Made by a program: the position numbers and the translations under genes. Below, in pieces: positions 42,551 to 51,425 of a stretch of 64,000 nucleotides of DNA. The notes below the pieces were generated by a model, which saw nothing but the letters and a program-made list of their open reading frames with translations, made no database searches and was not told where the DNA came from. Each line of letters opens with the position of its first letter. The first letter of the stretch is position 1. Source of the DNA: Thioalkalivibrio versutus (lineage in GTDB: Bacteria > Pseudomonadota > Gammaproteobacteria > Ectothiorhodospirales > Ectothiorhodospiraceae); assembly GCF_001999325.1 (NCBI RefSeq), contig NZ_MVAR01000005.1, positions 55,641-119,640 of the forward strand, written 5' to 3'.

Positions 42551-43825
42551 TCAGAGCAAGACGACGCGGTTGCGCCCCGCCTCCTTGGCCTGATACATCG
42601 CCTCGTCCACGCGGCGGGCGAAGGTCTCGGGGGTATCGCCCTGGCGCATCTCGGTCACCCCGAAACTGGCCGTAACCGACACCGGGCACGCCGTTTCCAT
42701 GGCCGCGACGGCCTTGCGCAGCTTTTCGGCCATGGCCTCGGCGCCCGCGCCAGGGGTCTCCGGCACGACGACCATGAACTCCTCCCCGCCCCAGCGCCCC
42801 AGGGCATCCGCCTCGCGCAGCGCGCCCTGCACCGTATCGGCCAGCCGCTTGAGGACGTCATCTCCGGTCTCGTGGCCGTAGTCGTCGTTGAAGTCCTTGA
42901 AATGGTCGATATCGAACATGATCAGGGAAAGGGGCCGTCCGTAGCGGCGGCTGCGCTCCATCTCCGCCTCCAGCGTGTTGCCCAGGCTCAGGCGGTTGGC
43001 CAGCCCCGTCAGCCAGTCGGTATGCGCCAGGCGCCGGATCTCGTCCTCCATGCGCACTCGATCGGTCACATCCTTGCTGATCGACACGTAGTGCGTCACC
43101 CGGCCATGGGCATCGGTCACCGGACTGATGCTCTGCTCCATGTTCATCAGCGTGCCGTCGCGGCGGCGGTTCACGAACTCGCCACGGAAGGCTTCGCCGC
43201 GCGCGAGTGTTTCCCACATCCCGCGATAGAACCCGGGCTCCTGCTGACCGGACTGAAGGAACCGCGGATTCTTGCCTACCGCTTCATTCCGGCTGTATCC
43301 GGTCTGCTCCTCGAAGGCCGCGTTCACATAGGTGATCGTGCCGTCCGGGTCGGTGATCAGCACGGGGTCCACCGACACCTCAAGCGCGGTCGACAATAGC
43401 CGCAGCTCGTCATCCCGCCGCCGCTCCTCGGTAATGTCCTTTTGCACCGAGACAAAGTGGGTGATGTCACGGTCGTTATCGCTGGCATATACGGGCGAGA
43501 TGTGCCAGCGAACCTCGTACGGGGAGCCATCCTTGCGGTAGTTGACCGTTTCGCCCTCGAAATACTCGCCACTGACGAGGGCCCCGCGCAACCTGTCCAG
43601 AACGGCGCGCGAGGTTGCCGGGCCCTGAAGGATACGCGGGGTTTTCCCCAGGGCTTCCTCCCGCGAATACCCGGTCATGCGCTCGAAACCGGCATTGACG
43701 TAAACGATCCGCGGACCGCCGTCCAGATCGGCGTCGGTAATGACGACCGAGTTGTACGATTGCTCGATAGCGGCATCCAGCAGTCGGAGTTTCTCGAACC
43801 CCTCGATGATCGACACGGACGCCAT
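42551..43825 (-). CDS. Diguanylate cyclase with two PAS domains
   Basis: A 424-residue cytoplasmic signalling enzyme making cyclic di-GMP. Two PAS/PAC units (about residues 12-135 and 136-260; NAGFERMTGYSREEALGKTPR and NAAFEEQTGYSRNEAVGKNPR) are close relatives of each other and probably arose by duplication. The GGDEF domain has the active-site GGEEF and an RxxD inhibitory site (READ) five residues before it, so activity and product inhibition are both expected. The NAGFERMTGYS-type PAS with IVYVNAG is LOV-like in layout but lacks the GRNCRFLQ cysteine motif. AAGG precedes ATG 43825. Confidence 0.92.
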   Translation of the reverse strand: MASVSIIEGFEKLRLLDAAIEQSYNSVVITDADLDGGPRIVYVNAGFERMTGYSREEALGKTPRILQGPATSRAVLDRLRGALVSGEYFEGETVNYRKDGSPYEVRWHISPVYASDNDRDITHFVSVQKDITEERRRDDELRLLSTALEVSVDPVLITDPDGTITYVNAAFEEQTGYSRNEAVGKNPRFLQSGQQEPGFYRGMWETLARGEAFRGEFVNRRRDGTLMNMEQSISPVTDAHGRVTHYVSISKDVTDRVRMEDEIRRLAHTDWLTGLANRLSLGNTLEAEMERSRRYGRPLSLIMFDIDHFKDFNDDYGHETGDDVLKRLADTVQGALREADALGRWGGEEFMVVVPETPGAGAEAMAEKLRKAVAAMETACPVSVTASFGVTEMRQGDTPETFARRVDEAMYQAKEAGRNRVVLL

Positions 43826-43908
43826 ATCGGGCCTTCTGCAAAAATGAACGCACGACACGGGGTCATGCGCGAGGTCACTGAGATCCGACCCGCTTGGGGC
43901 GGCGCGGT

Positions 43909-44301
43909 TCAGTCCATGTCCGCCATCTCGAGGATCGACCCGACAATGTCGCTGGTCGTCACGATCCCTTCCAGCTCGTTGCCCTTCAGCACCACCAGCC
44001 GCCGGATCCCCTGGCTCACCATCAGCCGCGCGACGTACTTCACATCCATCTCGGCGGGCACCGTGATCACCGGTTTCGTGCAGACATCATAGACATTCGA
44101 GAGGTCGATATCGCCCTCTTCCGCCACGATCGTCTTGAGGATGGTGGTGTAGGTGATGATGCCGTAGGCATCGTGGGCGTGCTGCTTCTCCACCACCAGC
44201 GACTTGACGCCATGCTTGCGCATCAGCTGCATCGCCTCGCGCAGCGGTGCCAGGGGAGACACCGTGACGACATTGGGTCTTAGAATTTCGCTTACCAGCA
44301 T
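43909..44301 (-). CDS. CBS-domain pair protein
   Basis: A 130-residue protein consisting of two CBS domains (about 1-60 and 70-128; VVTVSPLAPLREAMQLM and VITVPAEMDVKYVARLM). Such stand-alone pairs bind adenine nucleotides or SAM and regulate partners. It is the third gene of a tight operon behind the DUF1538 and PII-like genes (11 bp gap), so it probably senses nucleotide state for that transporter-like protein (inference). GGAG precedes ATG 44301. Confidence 0.88.
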   Translation of the reverse strand: MLVSEILRPNVVTVSPLAPLREAMQLMRKHGVKSLVVEKQHAHDAYGIITYTTILKTIVAEEGDIDLSNVYDVCTKPVITVPAEMDVKYVARLMVSQGIRRLVVLKGNELEGIVTTSDIVGSILEMADMD

Positions 44302-44312
44302 GTTGCTCTCCG

Positions 44313-44660
44313 TCAGAGTTCTTCCTTGACCTGTTCCTGGAACTGCTCGATCTGCTTGCGCCCGATACCGGCGAGATGGGCCACATCCACCGTAAAGGCC
44401 ACTCCCCGCGGGTCATTGGCCAGGTCCAGCTCCCTCGAGATGCACTTGAGCACGTCCAGGGCCACCTTCTTCTCCAGCACCCACAAGAGGACCGACTGAC
44501 TGCCCTCGTAGGTCATGCCGAGAAACGTCCTGCGGGCCTCGGCGCCAATCCCGCGCGCATCCATGATGGTTACGCCACCAGCGCCCGCTTCCTTGGCCGT
44601 GGCAATCGCCTGTTCCTCCAGATCATCCGAGAGGACGGCCACCAGTGCAGAAAATCGCAT
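44313..44660 (-). CDS. PII-like regulatory protein
   Basis: A 115-residue protein resembling the P-II nitrogen-regulator fold: FSALVAVLSDDLEEQAIATAKEAGAGGVTIMDARG at the front, then a short T-loop-like stretch (EARRTFLGMTYEGS) without the uridylylated Tyr motif of GlnB. It is therefore a PII-like protein rather than GlnB/GlnK. It lies between the DUF1538 gene (3-bp gap) and the CBS gene. The start is firm, with GGAGGAG upstream. Its likely job is to gate the adjacent membrane protein in response to a small ligand. Confidence 0.82.
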   Translation of the reverse strand: MRFSALVAVLSDDLEEQAIATAKEAGAGGVTIMDARGIGAEARRTFLGMTYEGSQSVLLWVLEKKVALDVLKCISRELDLANDPRGVAFTVDVAHLAGIGRKQIEQFQEQVKEEL

Positions 44661-44663
44661 TGC

Positions 44664-46175
44664 TCACTCCTCCTGCCGCTCGTCGCGAGCGGACCAGCGT
44701 TCGTAAAGATCCACGGCGATCGCGTATAGCATCACCGTGACGATGGGAAATATCGACGCGAACGCGATCAGACCGAAGCCGTCGATCAGTACGTTGCGAT
44801 CCTCCAGGTGCGTCGCCAGGCCGATCCCCAGAGCCGTCACCAGGGGCACAGTCACCTCGGAGGTGGTCACCCCACCGAGATCGAAGGCCAGTGCCACGAT
44901 CTGCTTGGGCGCCAGGATCGTGAGCACGATCACCAGCAGGTAGCCGCCCATGATGTAGTGGTGGATGGAGTCCCCCGCCAGGATGCGGTGCACTCCGATG
45001 GTGATGCCAATGGCCACGCCCAGCGCCACCAGGATGCGGATTACATTGCCGCGCAACGAACCGCGAGCGGCCTCCTCGGCCTTCTGGCCAATCGCGATCA
45101 GCGCCGGTTCCGCCATGGTGGTCGCGAACCCGATGGAAAAGGCGAACAAATAGACCCACACGAACAGTTCGTTGGTAATCAACTGCTCGGCCATGCTCTC
45201 GCCGATCGGGAACAGGCCCAGCTTCAGCCCTACCACGAAGGCATAAAGCCCCAGCACCACCAACACGAAACCGAACATCACCCGCGGCAGATACGGGATG
45301 CGCTTGCGCAGCACGAAATACTGGAACACCACGATCACTGCGATGATCGGTGCCACGTCACGCAGCATCAGCAACAGGTCCATGCCCATCGCGGACAGCC
45401 AGTGCCGCTCGCCTGCGCCTGGCAGATCGGTTCCCGGATCCATGGCCGCTGTCTCGGCGCCGGTTGGAGCCGCGATCTCCGCTCCTGTAAACACGATGAT
45501 CCCGTAGATCTGCACCGTGATCATCGGCACCATCACCGCCAGCGCCACCAGCCCGAAGCCGTCGCGCAGCGGGTTACGCCCGCTTATGGAGGCCGCCAAC
45601 CCCAGGCCCAGTGCCGCCACGAGCGGCACCGTCACGATGTTCGTGGTCACCCCGCCCGAGTCGTAAGCCAGGCCCACGATCTCCTCGGGGGCGAAGAAGG
45701 TCACCAGCACCACCAGCACATAGCCGGTCAGGATGTACCAGTGCAGCGGATGTCCGAGCACCGTGCGCAGGATCCCCAGCGCCACCACGGCCCCTACCGA
45801 AAGCGCGACAATCAGCCGCAGCACCATGCCCTCGATACGGCCCTCGCTGATCACCTCCGCCTGCTCCGCCACCGCGATCAGTGCCGGCTCCGCGATCACC
45901 GTCGCAAACCCGAGCGTAAAGCCGAAGGCCATCAGCAACAGCAACGATCCACGCCGCGCCAGTGCGTTGGACAGGTTCTTGCCGATGGGGAAGATCCCCA
46001 TCTCCAGGCCCTGCAGGAACAAGGCCACGCCGAACACCACGATGGCCAGGCCCACCACCATCGACAGCAGGCCATCCGGCACCGTGCGCAGCACCAGCGC
46101 CTGGAACACCGCCACCACGATCACGATCGGAGCGAGGTTGCGTGCCGCATGACCCAGGGTGTGGAGAAAATTCAT
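44664..46175 (-). CDS. DUF1538 membrane protein (putative transporter, tandem repeat)
   Basis: A 503-residue inner-membrane protein with about twelve hydrophobic segments arranged as two homologous halves. Each half carries FxxGLxxGxFPIGxxL (QGLEMGIFPIGKNL, VGLKLGLFPIGESM), a FATVIAEPALIAV / FATTMAEPALIAI motif and DSGGVTTNIVTVPL / DLGGVTTSEVTVPL. The repeat with opposite halves is typical of transporters. Known only as DUF1538; substrate not established. The downstream PII-like and CBS genes suggest ligand-gated transport, as seen with other PII-controlled carriers (inference). Confidence 0.87.
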   Translation of the reverse strand: MNFLHTLGHAARNLAPIVIVVAVFQALVLRTVPDGLLSMVVGLAIVVFGVALFLQGLEMGIFPIGKNLSNALARRGSLLLLMAFGFTLGFATVIAEPALIAVAEQAEVISEGRIEGMVLRLIVALSVGAVVALGILRTVLGHPLHWYILTGYVLVVLVTFFAPEEIVGLAYDSGGVTTNIVTVPLVAALGLGLAASISGRNPLRDGFGLVALAVMVPMITVQIYGIIVFTGAEIAAPTGAETAAMDPGTDLPGAGERHWLSAMGMDLLLMLRDVAPIIAVIVVFQYFVLRKRIPYLPRVMFGFVLVVLGLYAFVVGLKLGLFPIGESMAEQLITNELFVWVYLFAFSIGFATTMAEPALIAIGQKAEEAARGSLRGNVIRILVALGVAIGITIGVHRILAGDSIHHYIMGGYLLVIVLTILAPKQIVALAFDLGGVTTSEVTVPLVTALGIGLATHLEDRNVLIDGFGLIAFASIFPIVTVMLYAIAVDLYERWSARDERQEE

Positions 46176-46220
46176 GCGCTCCCTAACCGAGGCGCTGCCC
46201 CGGAATCAATCGCAAGCGTA

Positions 46221-46940
46221 ATGGTCCTACGCTGCATGGAATCCCTGCAGATACCCTATCGCGCTGTAGTCATCGGCGCCACGGGCGGCCTCGGTGCCGC
46301 GTTTGTCGACCACATGGAGAACGACCCGAACTGCGAACGCGTGGTCGGCCTCGGACGCCAAAGCACCCCGTCCGTGGACCTGCTCGACGAGGCCAGCATC
46401 GAACACGCCGCCGCCTGGCTGCGAGACCAGGCACCCGAGTGGGACCTGATCCTCGACGCCACCGGGATCCTGACCATCGACGGCCACGGCCCGGAGAAGC
46501 GCCTGCGCGATCTCGACCCGACGATCATGGGCCGTGCCTTCGCCATCAACGCCATCGGCCCGGCATTACTGTTCAAGCACCTGGCACCCCTGCTCCCGCG
46601 GGGCCGCAAGGGCATCCTGGCCACCCTCTCGGCCCGGGTGGGCTCCATCGAGGACAACCACCTGGGCGGCTGGGTGAGTTATCGCGCCTCCAAGGCCGCG
46701 CTCAACCAGATCGTGCGGACCACGGCCCTGGAACTACGCTTCAGCCATCGCCATGCGCTGGTGATTGCGCTTCAGCCTGGCACCTGCGACACCCGTCTGT
46801 CGGAGCCGTACCGGTCACGCGCCCCGGAGGTCCTCAGCCCCGAATACGCAAGCGAACGTCTGCTCGGTGTCCTGGACCATCTGGAGGCCGACCAGTCCGG
46901 CAGCTTCCACGACTTCGAGGGCCAGCGCCTGCCTTTCTGA
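46221..46940 (+). CDS. Short-chain dehydrogenase/reductase
   Basis: A 239-residue NAD(P)-dependent SDR of the CsgA-like group. VIGATGGLGAAF is the cofactor loop, NAIGPALLFKHL the structural Asn region, TLSARVGSI carries the catalytic Ser, and YRASK is the YxxxK pair. Substrate unknown. The start may be ATG 46221 or ATG 46236; neither has a strong ribosome binding site. It is divergent from the DUF1538 gene, with 45 bp between. Plus-strand frames inside the DUF1538 gene run into this one but are not coding. Confidence 0.85.
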   Translation: MVLRCMESLQIPYRAVVIGATGGLGAAFVDHMENDPNCERVVGLGRQSTPSVDLLDEASIEHAAAWLRDQAPEWDLILDATGILTIDGHGPEKRLRDLDPTIMGRAFAINAIGPALLFKHLAPLLPRGRKGILATLSARVGSIEDNHLGGWVSYRASKAALNQIVRTTALELRFSHRHALVIALQPGTCDTRLSEPYRSRAPEVLSPEYASERLLGVLDHLEADQSGSFHDFEGQRLPF

Positions 46941-47034
46941 ACGCTCACCCGCCACAACCATGATCTGCATCAACAACCGCTAATACCGATGGCGGGATAG
47001 TGCCTGCGAACATACACCGATTCGGAGGCTCGAC

Positions 47035-47700
47035 ATGCAACGTTCCACCACCCTGCGCGCTCTGACCCTGGCCGGCCTGCTGGCCCCCGCGGCCATGATC
47101 CCGGCCCACGCGACCGCTGCCAACGCCGATGTCTCCGCTGGCGACTGGCTGCTGCGCGGCGGCCTGACCCACGTGGCCCCCAAGTCCGACAACGGCAATC
47201 TGGATGCAAGCGGATTGGGCCTGAGTGCTAACGCGCCGGCCGATGTCGGCTCCAACACCCGCCCGTCCGGCAATGTCACCTACATGATGACCGACAACCT
47301 GGGCCTGGAGCTTCTGGTTGCCATCCCGTTCAAGCATGATCTGAACGTGGGCGGTGTCGACATCGGCAGCACGCGCCACCTGCCGCCGACCCTGAGCCTC
47401 CAGTACCACTTCAACACCGGAACGGCCGTTCGACCCTACGTCGGCGCGGGCATCAACTACACCCACTTCTTCGACGAAGATACGGCTGACGTGACTTTGG
47501 GGCAGGACATCGACCTGGATGATTCCTGGGGTGCCGCGGTGCAGGCCGGCATCGACTTTGCCGTGGACGAAAACTGGTTCGTCAATGCCGAGGTCCGCTG
47601 GATCGACATCGAAACCGACGTGTCGCTGGGCGGCGCCGACCTGGGCACGGTCAAGATCGATCCGTGGACCTTCGGGATGAACGTCGGCTACCGCTTCTGA
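47035..47700 (+). CDS. ompW: OmpW-family outer membrane protein
   Basis: A 221-residue eight-stranded outer-membrane barrel. A Sec signal peptide ends near AHATA (about residue 28). WLLRGGLTHVAPKSDNG, NLGLELLVAIPFKHDL, GAGINYTHFFDED, WFVNAEVRWIDIETD and the terminal aromatic (GYRF) are OmpW hallmarks. In other bacteria the barrel passes small hydrophobic molecules and responds to stress; FNR and osmotic control have been seen elsewhere. GGAGG lies seven bases upstream of ATG 47035. Confidence 0.93.
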   Translation: MQRSTTLRALTLAGLLAPAAMIPAHATAANADVSAGDWLLRGGLTHVAPKSDNGNLDASGLGLSANAPADVGSNTRPSGNVTYMMTDNLGLELLVAIPFKHDLNVGGVDIGSTRHLPPTLSLQYHFNTGTAVRPYVGAGINYTHFFDEDTADVTLGQDIDLDDSWGAAVQAGIDFAVDENWFVNAEVRWIDIETDVSLGGADLGTVKIDPWTFGMNVGYRF

Positions 47701-47727
47701 GGCTAGCCACGACCGTCTGACGCCGGC

Positions 47728-48150
47728 CTAGCCGCCGACGTCTCCGACGAGGCCGAGGACCCGCGCAATGCGGTCCTCGGCCTCTTGCGTTTCCAGCCCG
47801 CGCGATTTCGGGGCACCCCACACGGGGCCGGGCCACGCCGGGTCGCCCTCGCAGCGTGCTACATGATGCAGGTGCAGCTGCTCCACGATATTGCCAAGCT
47901 TGGCCACGTTCAGCGCCTTCGGGGCGAAGGCCTGCTCCATCGCCCGTGCCAGTGCACCGGACTCGCGCGCCAACTGGATGGCATCCTCGGGGGCCAGTTG
48001 GTGCAGTTCGCGCACATCGGCGCGGCGCGGCACCAGGATGAACCAGGGATAGTCGTGATGATCCATCAAGCGCAGCCGCGACAGTGGCCACTCGGCCACA
48101 GCCCAGGTATCGGCCTCCAGGCGTGGATCCAGCAGAAATTCATTCGTCAT
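47728..48150 (-). CDS. HIT-family hydrolase
   Basis: A 140-residue nucleotide hydrolase/transferase of the histidine-triad superfamily, close to bacterial diadenosine-tetraphosphate-type HIT proteins. FILVPRRADVRELHQL, NVAKLGNIVEQLHLHHVAR (His triad LHLHHV) and DPAWPGPVWG are seen. AGGAG precedes ATG 48150. Its first 11 bases overlap the end of the upstream peptidase gene. A 13-bp perfect hairpin lies within its last codons (47749-47784). Confidence 0.9.
   Translation of the reverse strand: MTNEFLLDPRLEADTWAVAEWPLSRLRLMDHHDYPWFILVPRRADVRELHQLAPEDAIQLARESGALARAMEQAFAPKALNVAKLGNIVEQLHLHHVARCEGDPAWPGPVWGAPKSRGLETQEAEDRIARVLGLVGDVGG
47749..47784 (+). terminator. Possible ompW terminator embedded in the HIT gene end
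   Basis: GAGGCCGAGGACC (47749-47761) and GGTCCTCGGCCTC (47772-47784) are exact complements around a ten-base loop. The stem starts 49 bp beyond the ompW stop and is followed by a T-containing stretch. It doubles as coding sequence for the HIT protein on the other strand. Confidence 0.5.
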
Positions 48151-50104
48151 CGTCAAACTCCTGCCATATTCCCGGCTGGGACCAGAGGCCGGTCCGCCAT
48201 TCGCCGTTCGCGCCGGGCAACAGGTAACTGTAGTGGGATCGATGCCGCAATGCGGCCAACACCTCGCGCCGTGTATCCGCATCCGCCCCGCTGATCACAA
48301 CTAACCGGGTATCCGGTACAGCCCAGGCCCGCGCACCCGGACCGATCTCGCCTGCATTCGCCAGTGCGACCGGGTCGCTCGGCAAGTCATGCCGCCCCAG
48401 CCAGCCGGCCACGGAGGAATGCGAGCCCAGCACGATCCGCATGCCTTCTGCGTCGTCCGCGGAGCCCGGCACTCGACCCAGCCAGGGGGCGACCTCGGAG
48501 GGTTCCGCATCCTCCAGCGCCACCACCCGGGCTTCCGGGTCCAGCGCCCCCTGACGCAGGATGGCGGGCGACTCGTCCGCTGCCAGATGGCGGAACATTC
48601 GCCAGTCGGGGTCGATGGCAATGGCCAGGGGTCGGCTGGAGGTCTCCAGCGAAATCCCCTTCTCTGCCGCATTCAGCTCGACCCAATGCGTCTCGCGGCC
48701 GTTCTCGGTTTCCAGCTCCAGCGGCACATACAGCTCCCAAGGGGCCTGCTCGTCGCGTTGTTGCAGCCGGCCCTGTACTCGCCAACCGTCTCCCCGCGCC
48801 TCGCGGCGCAGTCCCGTCAGTTCCAGCGCAGGCGCGCCAGCGCGCTCTACCCACTGGGAAAAGAAGGGCCGCAGGTCTTCATCCGTCGTTCCGTCGAACG
48901 CCCCGATCACGGCGTCCCAGTCCGCCTCGCGAAAGCGCCATTCGTCGTACAGGGCCCGCGCACCCGACAGCAGCGCCTCGCGCCCGATTCGATCCTCCAG
49001 CATTCGCCACAGCATCGCGCCGCGGTGATAGCCGGCGATGCGAGCCGCCCCGGAATTGCCACCCCGGAAGCTCCCGTGCGCGCGATCTTCCCCGGCCGGC
49101 AAGGCCGCGTAATCGCGCAGCCACTGGCCCCGTTCGTCCCGCCCTTCGCCGCGGTCACGCTTGAACTGATAGTCGGCCATGTAGGTCGTCAGCCCTTCCG
49201 ACCAGTTGCCTGCGGAATAATCCACGTACACCCCGGTTCCCCACCAGGCGTGCAGGACCTCGTGGCCCAGCGAGGTGTGCGGAATGAATGGCAGCGGAAT
49301 CACACGCTCCCCCAACAACGTAAAGCCGGAAAACGCCAGCCCCACGGGCTGCGGACTCGCGGCGATCGTGAAGGTCGCAAACGGGTACGGGCCGATCTCG
49401 TCATTGAAGCGCTGCAGGTATTTGGCCGCCTGCTCGCGATAGGTCTCCCCGAATCGCTCCTCGAGGCCGACCGGAAACAGGGTGCGTACCTCCACATCTC
49501 CAACCCGCCGCTCGGCCGACTCCCAGGGGCCGGTGGCGACCGCCAGGGCTCTACCAGCGGGGTGCTCGAACGTGGCATGGTATTCGTCACCCCGGCGCTC
49601 TTCGGCCACGCGGGAGCCGGACGCCACCCCGAGATGGCCACCAAGGCTCTTCAATTCGATCCGCACTGCGTGGGGCTCGGCATCGGGCCGGCGCGGATAC
49701 CAGTCGGCGCCCGGCGGCAGATACCCGCCGTCCGGGCCCAGATATCCGCTCCCGGGACGTGCCTGGTCCGGTGCCGAAAGACGCGCCCCATAGCGGATCG
49801 CCAAAGGCCCGTCATCCGCGGCCGGCTCGCGCGCCAGTTCCAGCCAACCATCCTCGCTGCGGTCGAACTCGACTACCTGCCCGCCGAGCGTCACCGCATC
49901 CACGGCAATGCCCGGATCCAATCGGAACCGGCGCAGCGAGGCCGGGTCGATCCGGGCTGGATCCGCCTCGAACCGCCCCTCCAGTTGCGCCTGGCTGGGA
50001 TCCAGTTCCACCTCCAGCGTCACACCATCGTATGCCGTGTCGGCCGAAGCCGCTCCACTGGCCAGCCACAAGACAACACTGCACACCCACAACCCCAGGC
50101 GCAT
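48140..50104 (-). CDS. Secreted M1-like (gluzincin) metallopeptidase
   Basis: A 654-residue exported protein. The signal peptide ends near GAASA (about residue 21). An amino-terminal beta domain is followed by a gluzincin core with the zinc motif HEVLH, the third ligand in NWSEGL 18 residues on, and FSGFTLLGERV before it. A carboxy-terminal beta region follows. Acts in the periplasm on peptides, or is a non-peptidase relative; the GAMEN exopeptidase motif of classical M1 enzymes is not evident. It lies in an operon with the ChaN-PDZ gene (3-bp gap upstream) and the HIT gene (11-bp overlap downstream). Confidence 0.8.
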   Translation of the reverse strand: MRLGLWVCSVVLWLASGAASADTAYDGVTLEVELDPSQAQLEGRFEADPARIDPASLRRFRLDPGIAVDAVTLGGQVVEFDRSEDGWLELAREPAADDGPLAIRYGARLSAPDQARPGSGYLGPDGGYLPPGADWYPRRPDAEPHAVRIELKSLGGHLGVASGSRVAEERRGDEYHATFEHPAGRALAVATGPWESAERRVGDVEVRTLFPVGLEERFGETYREQAAKYLQRFNDEIGPYPFATFTIAASPQPVGLAFSGFTLLGERVIPLPFIPHTSLGHEVLHAWWGTGVYVDYSAGNWSEGLTTYMADYQFKRDRGEGRDERGQWLRDYAALPAGEDRAHGSFRGGNSGAARIAGYHRGAMLWRMLEDRIGREALLSGARALYDEWRFREADWDAVIGAFDGTTDEDLRPFFSQWVERAGAPALELTGLRREARGDGWRVQGRLQQRDEQAPWELYVPLELETENGRETHWVELNAAEKGISLETSSRPLAIAIDPDWRMFRHLAADESPAILRQGALDPEARVVALEDAEPSEVAPWLGRVPGSADDAEGMRIVLGSHSSVAGWLGRHDLPSDPVALANAGEIGPGARAWAVPDTRLVVISGADADTRREVLAALRHRSHYSYLLPGANGEWRTGLWSQPGIWQEFDDDE

Positions 50105-50107
50105 GCG

Positions 50108-51265
50108 TCAGTCCTCGCGCGGGAAGCGTGCCACGCGCTCTAGCCGCTCGCCCTCACGCTCGATCTGCAGTGGCAGCCACATGCCCGGTGGCGTCGCTTG
50201 CACCACGCGTTGCAGATCGCCAGCGGCGCGGATGGTCTGTTCGCCTGCCCGCAAAACACGATCTCCAGCCACCAGGCCGGCCGCCTCACCGACCGACCCC
50301 TCCTGCACGCGCAGGATGCGAATCCCCGGCGCGTCATCGGACTCCAGGTGCACGCCCAGCATCAAACTCGAGCGTTCAAAACGCTCGTCGTGTGGCACGC
50401 CGAAGACGGCGTCCGCAAGCGCCGGATCGCTATCCGCACAACCGCCGGGCTCGCGCGGCAACAAGACCGCGGCCTCGGTCACGCCCAGATCGGCAAGTTG
50501 ATGCGGCACCCCATAGCCGTATTCCAGGTGCCCGGAGCCAATGATCGCGGCCACCAGTTGCGGCGTATCGCCGCCCGCCTTGATGCGCGCCGCAATCCCG
50601 CCAGCCATCATCCGATCCCACGCCAACTGCGTCGCGATAAACCGCTCCGAGTCCGGTCCCATGCCCGCTGGGTGACGTTCCAGCACGGCTTCCAGATAGT
50701 CACGGTAGCCCTGGCTCGCCGCGGCCGGGGCCGACACCCCATCGCGCGTATCGGCATCCACGGTATCCCAGCCGTCGTGACCCAGACGCTGGATATACTC
50801 CCGCTCCAGGTTCAGCGCCAGCAGCGGCACGTCGTGGACGCGGGCAAAGTGCAGGATCGGCCAGTACAACTCCGGGTCGAAACCCCAGTGCTCGTACCAA
50901 CCGCTCTTCTCCAGGAATGCCTCCGGGTCCAGCTCGCCCGCGACCCAGGCATCCAGCACCGGCTGCCTGGAGCGGGGCAGCATCTCCAGCCCGATCACCA
51001 TGTCCGGGCGCTGACCATGCAGCGCAGAAAGCGTGCCCAACTGCCAGCGATGATGATCCATCCGGTCGTGGCGCTCGCCCAGCAACACCACCTCGCGGGT
51101 GGCAAGCTCGGCATACAGCGCGGCGGCATCCAGCGGCTCGCCCGCCGGCGTGGACCACACCCCCGGAGCCGGACAATCACTGCCCGCCTTCACGGTACCC
51201 GCCAACAAGGCCGCCAGAAGGCCAACCGCGCCCACCCATGTCCCCACCCGAAAACCCGCCTGCAT
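50108..51265 (-). CDS. ChaN-family protein with PDZ domain
   Basis: A 385-residue exported protein with a signal peptide (about residues 1-27). Residues about 30-260 are a ChaN/haem-uptake-type domain (EVVLLGERHDRMDHHRWQL, VIGLEMLPRSRQP, AIIGSGHLEYGYGVP); its paired Glu/His residues are those proposed to bind haem or metal. Residues about 290-380 are a PDZ domain (GIRILRVQEGSVGEAAGLVAGDRVL). GAGGAG precedes ATG 51265. The pairing with a zinc-peptidase gene suggests a periplasmic proteolytic or haem-handling unit (inference). Confidence 0.83.
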   Translation of the reverse strand: MQAGFRVGTWVGAVGLLAALLAGTVKAGSDCPAPGVWSTPAGEPLDAAALYAELATREVVLLGERHDRMDHHRWQLGTLSALHGQRPDMVIGLEMLPRSRQPVLDAWVAGELDPEAFLEKSGWYEHWGFDPELYWPILHFARVHDVPLLALNLEREYIQRLGHDGWDTVDADTRDGVSAPAAASQGYRDYLEAVLERHPAGMGPDSERFIATQLAWDRMMAGGIAARIKAGGDTPQLVAAIIGSGHLEYGYGVPHQLADLGVTEAAVLLPREPGGCADSDPALADAVFGVPHDERFERSSLMLGVHLESDDAPGIRILRVQEGSVGEAAGLVAGDRVLRAGEQTIRAAGDLQRVVQATPPGMWLPLQIEREGERLERVARFPRED

Positions 51266-51425
51266 GCAGTACTCCTCGTTGCGAACCCACTACGCGCGGG
51301 AGCATTTTCCAACGCCCACTTTTCCACGAACCCGGAGCCCGGGGCCCGGCACGGCCAAACTATCCAGAAGACCCTGCGGCGCCTCCAGCGTTCCCCCGAG
51401 ACCTCCGCTCGGTTAGCCTGAAAGG

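Noticed and set aside
44808..46220. Long plus-strand open frame across the DUF1538 gene that continues into the short-chain dehydrogenase
   Set aside because: Its translation there is rich in His, Gln and Arg with no family resemblance, and it is the antisense shadow of a clear membrane protein. Only the part from 46221 is coding.
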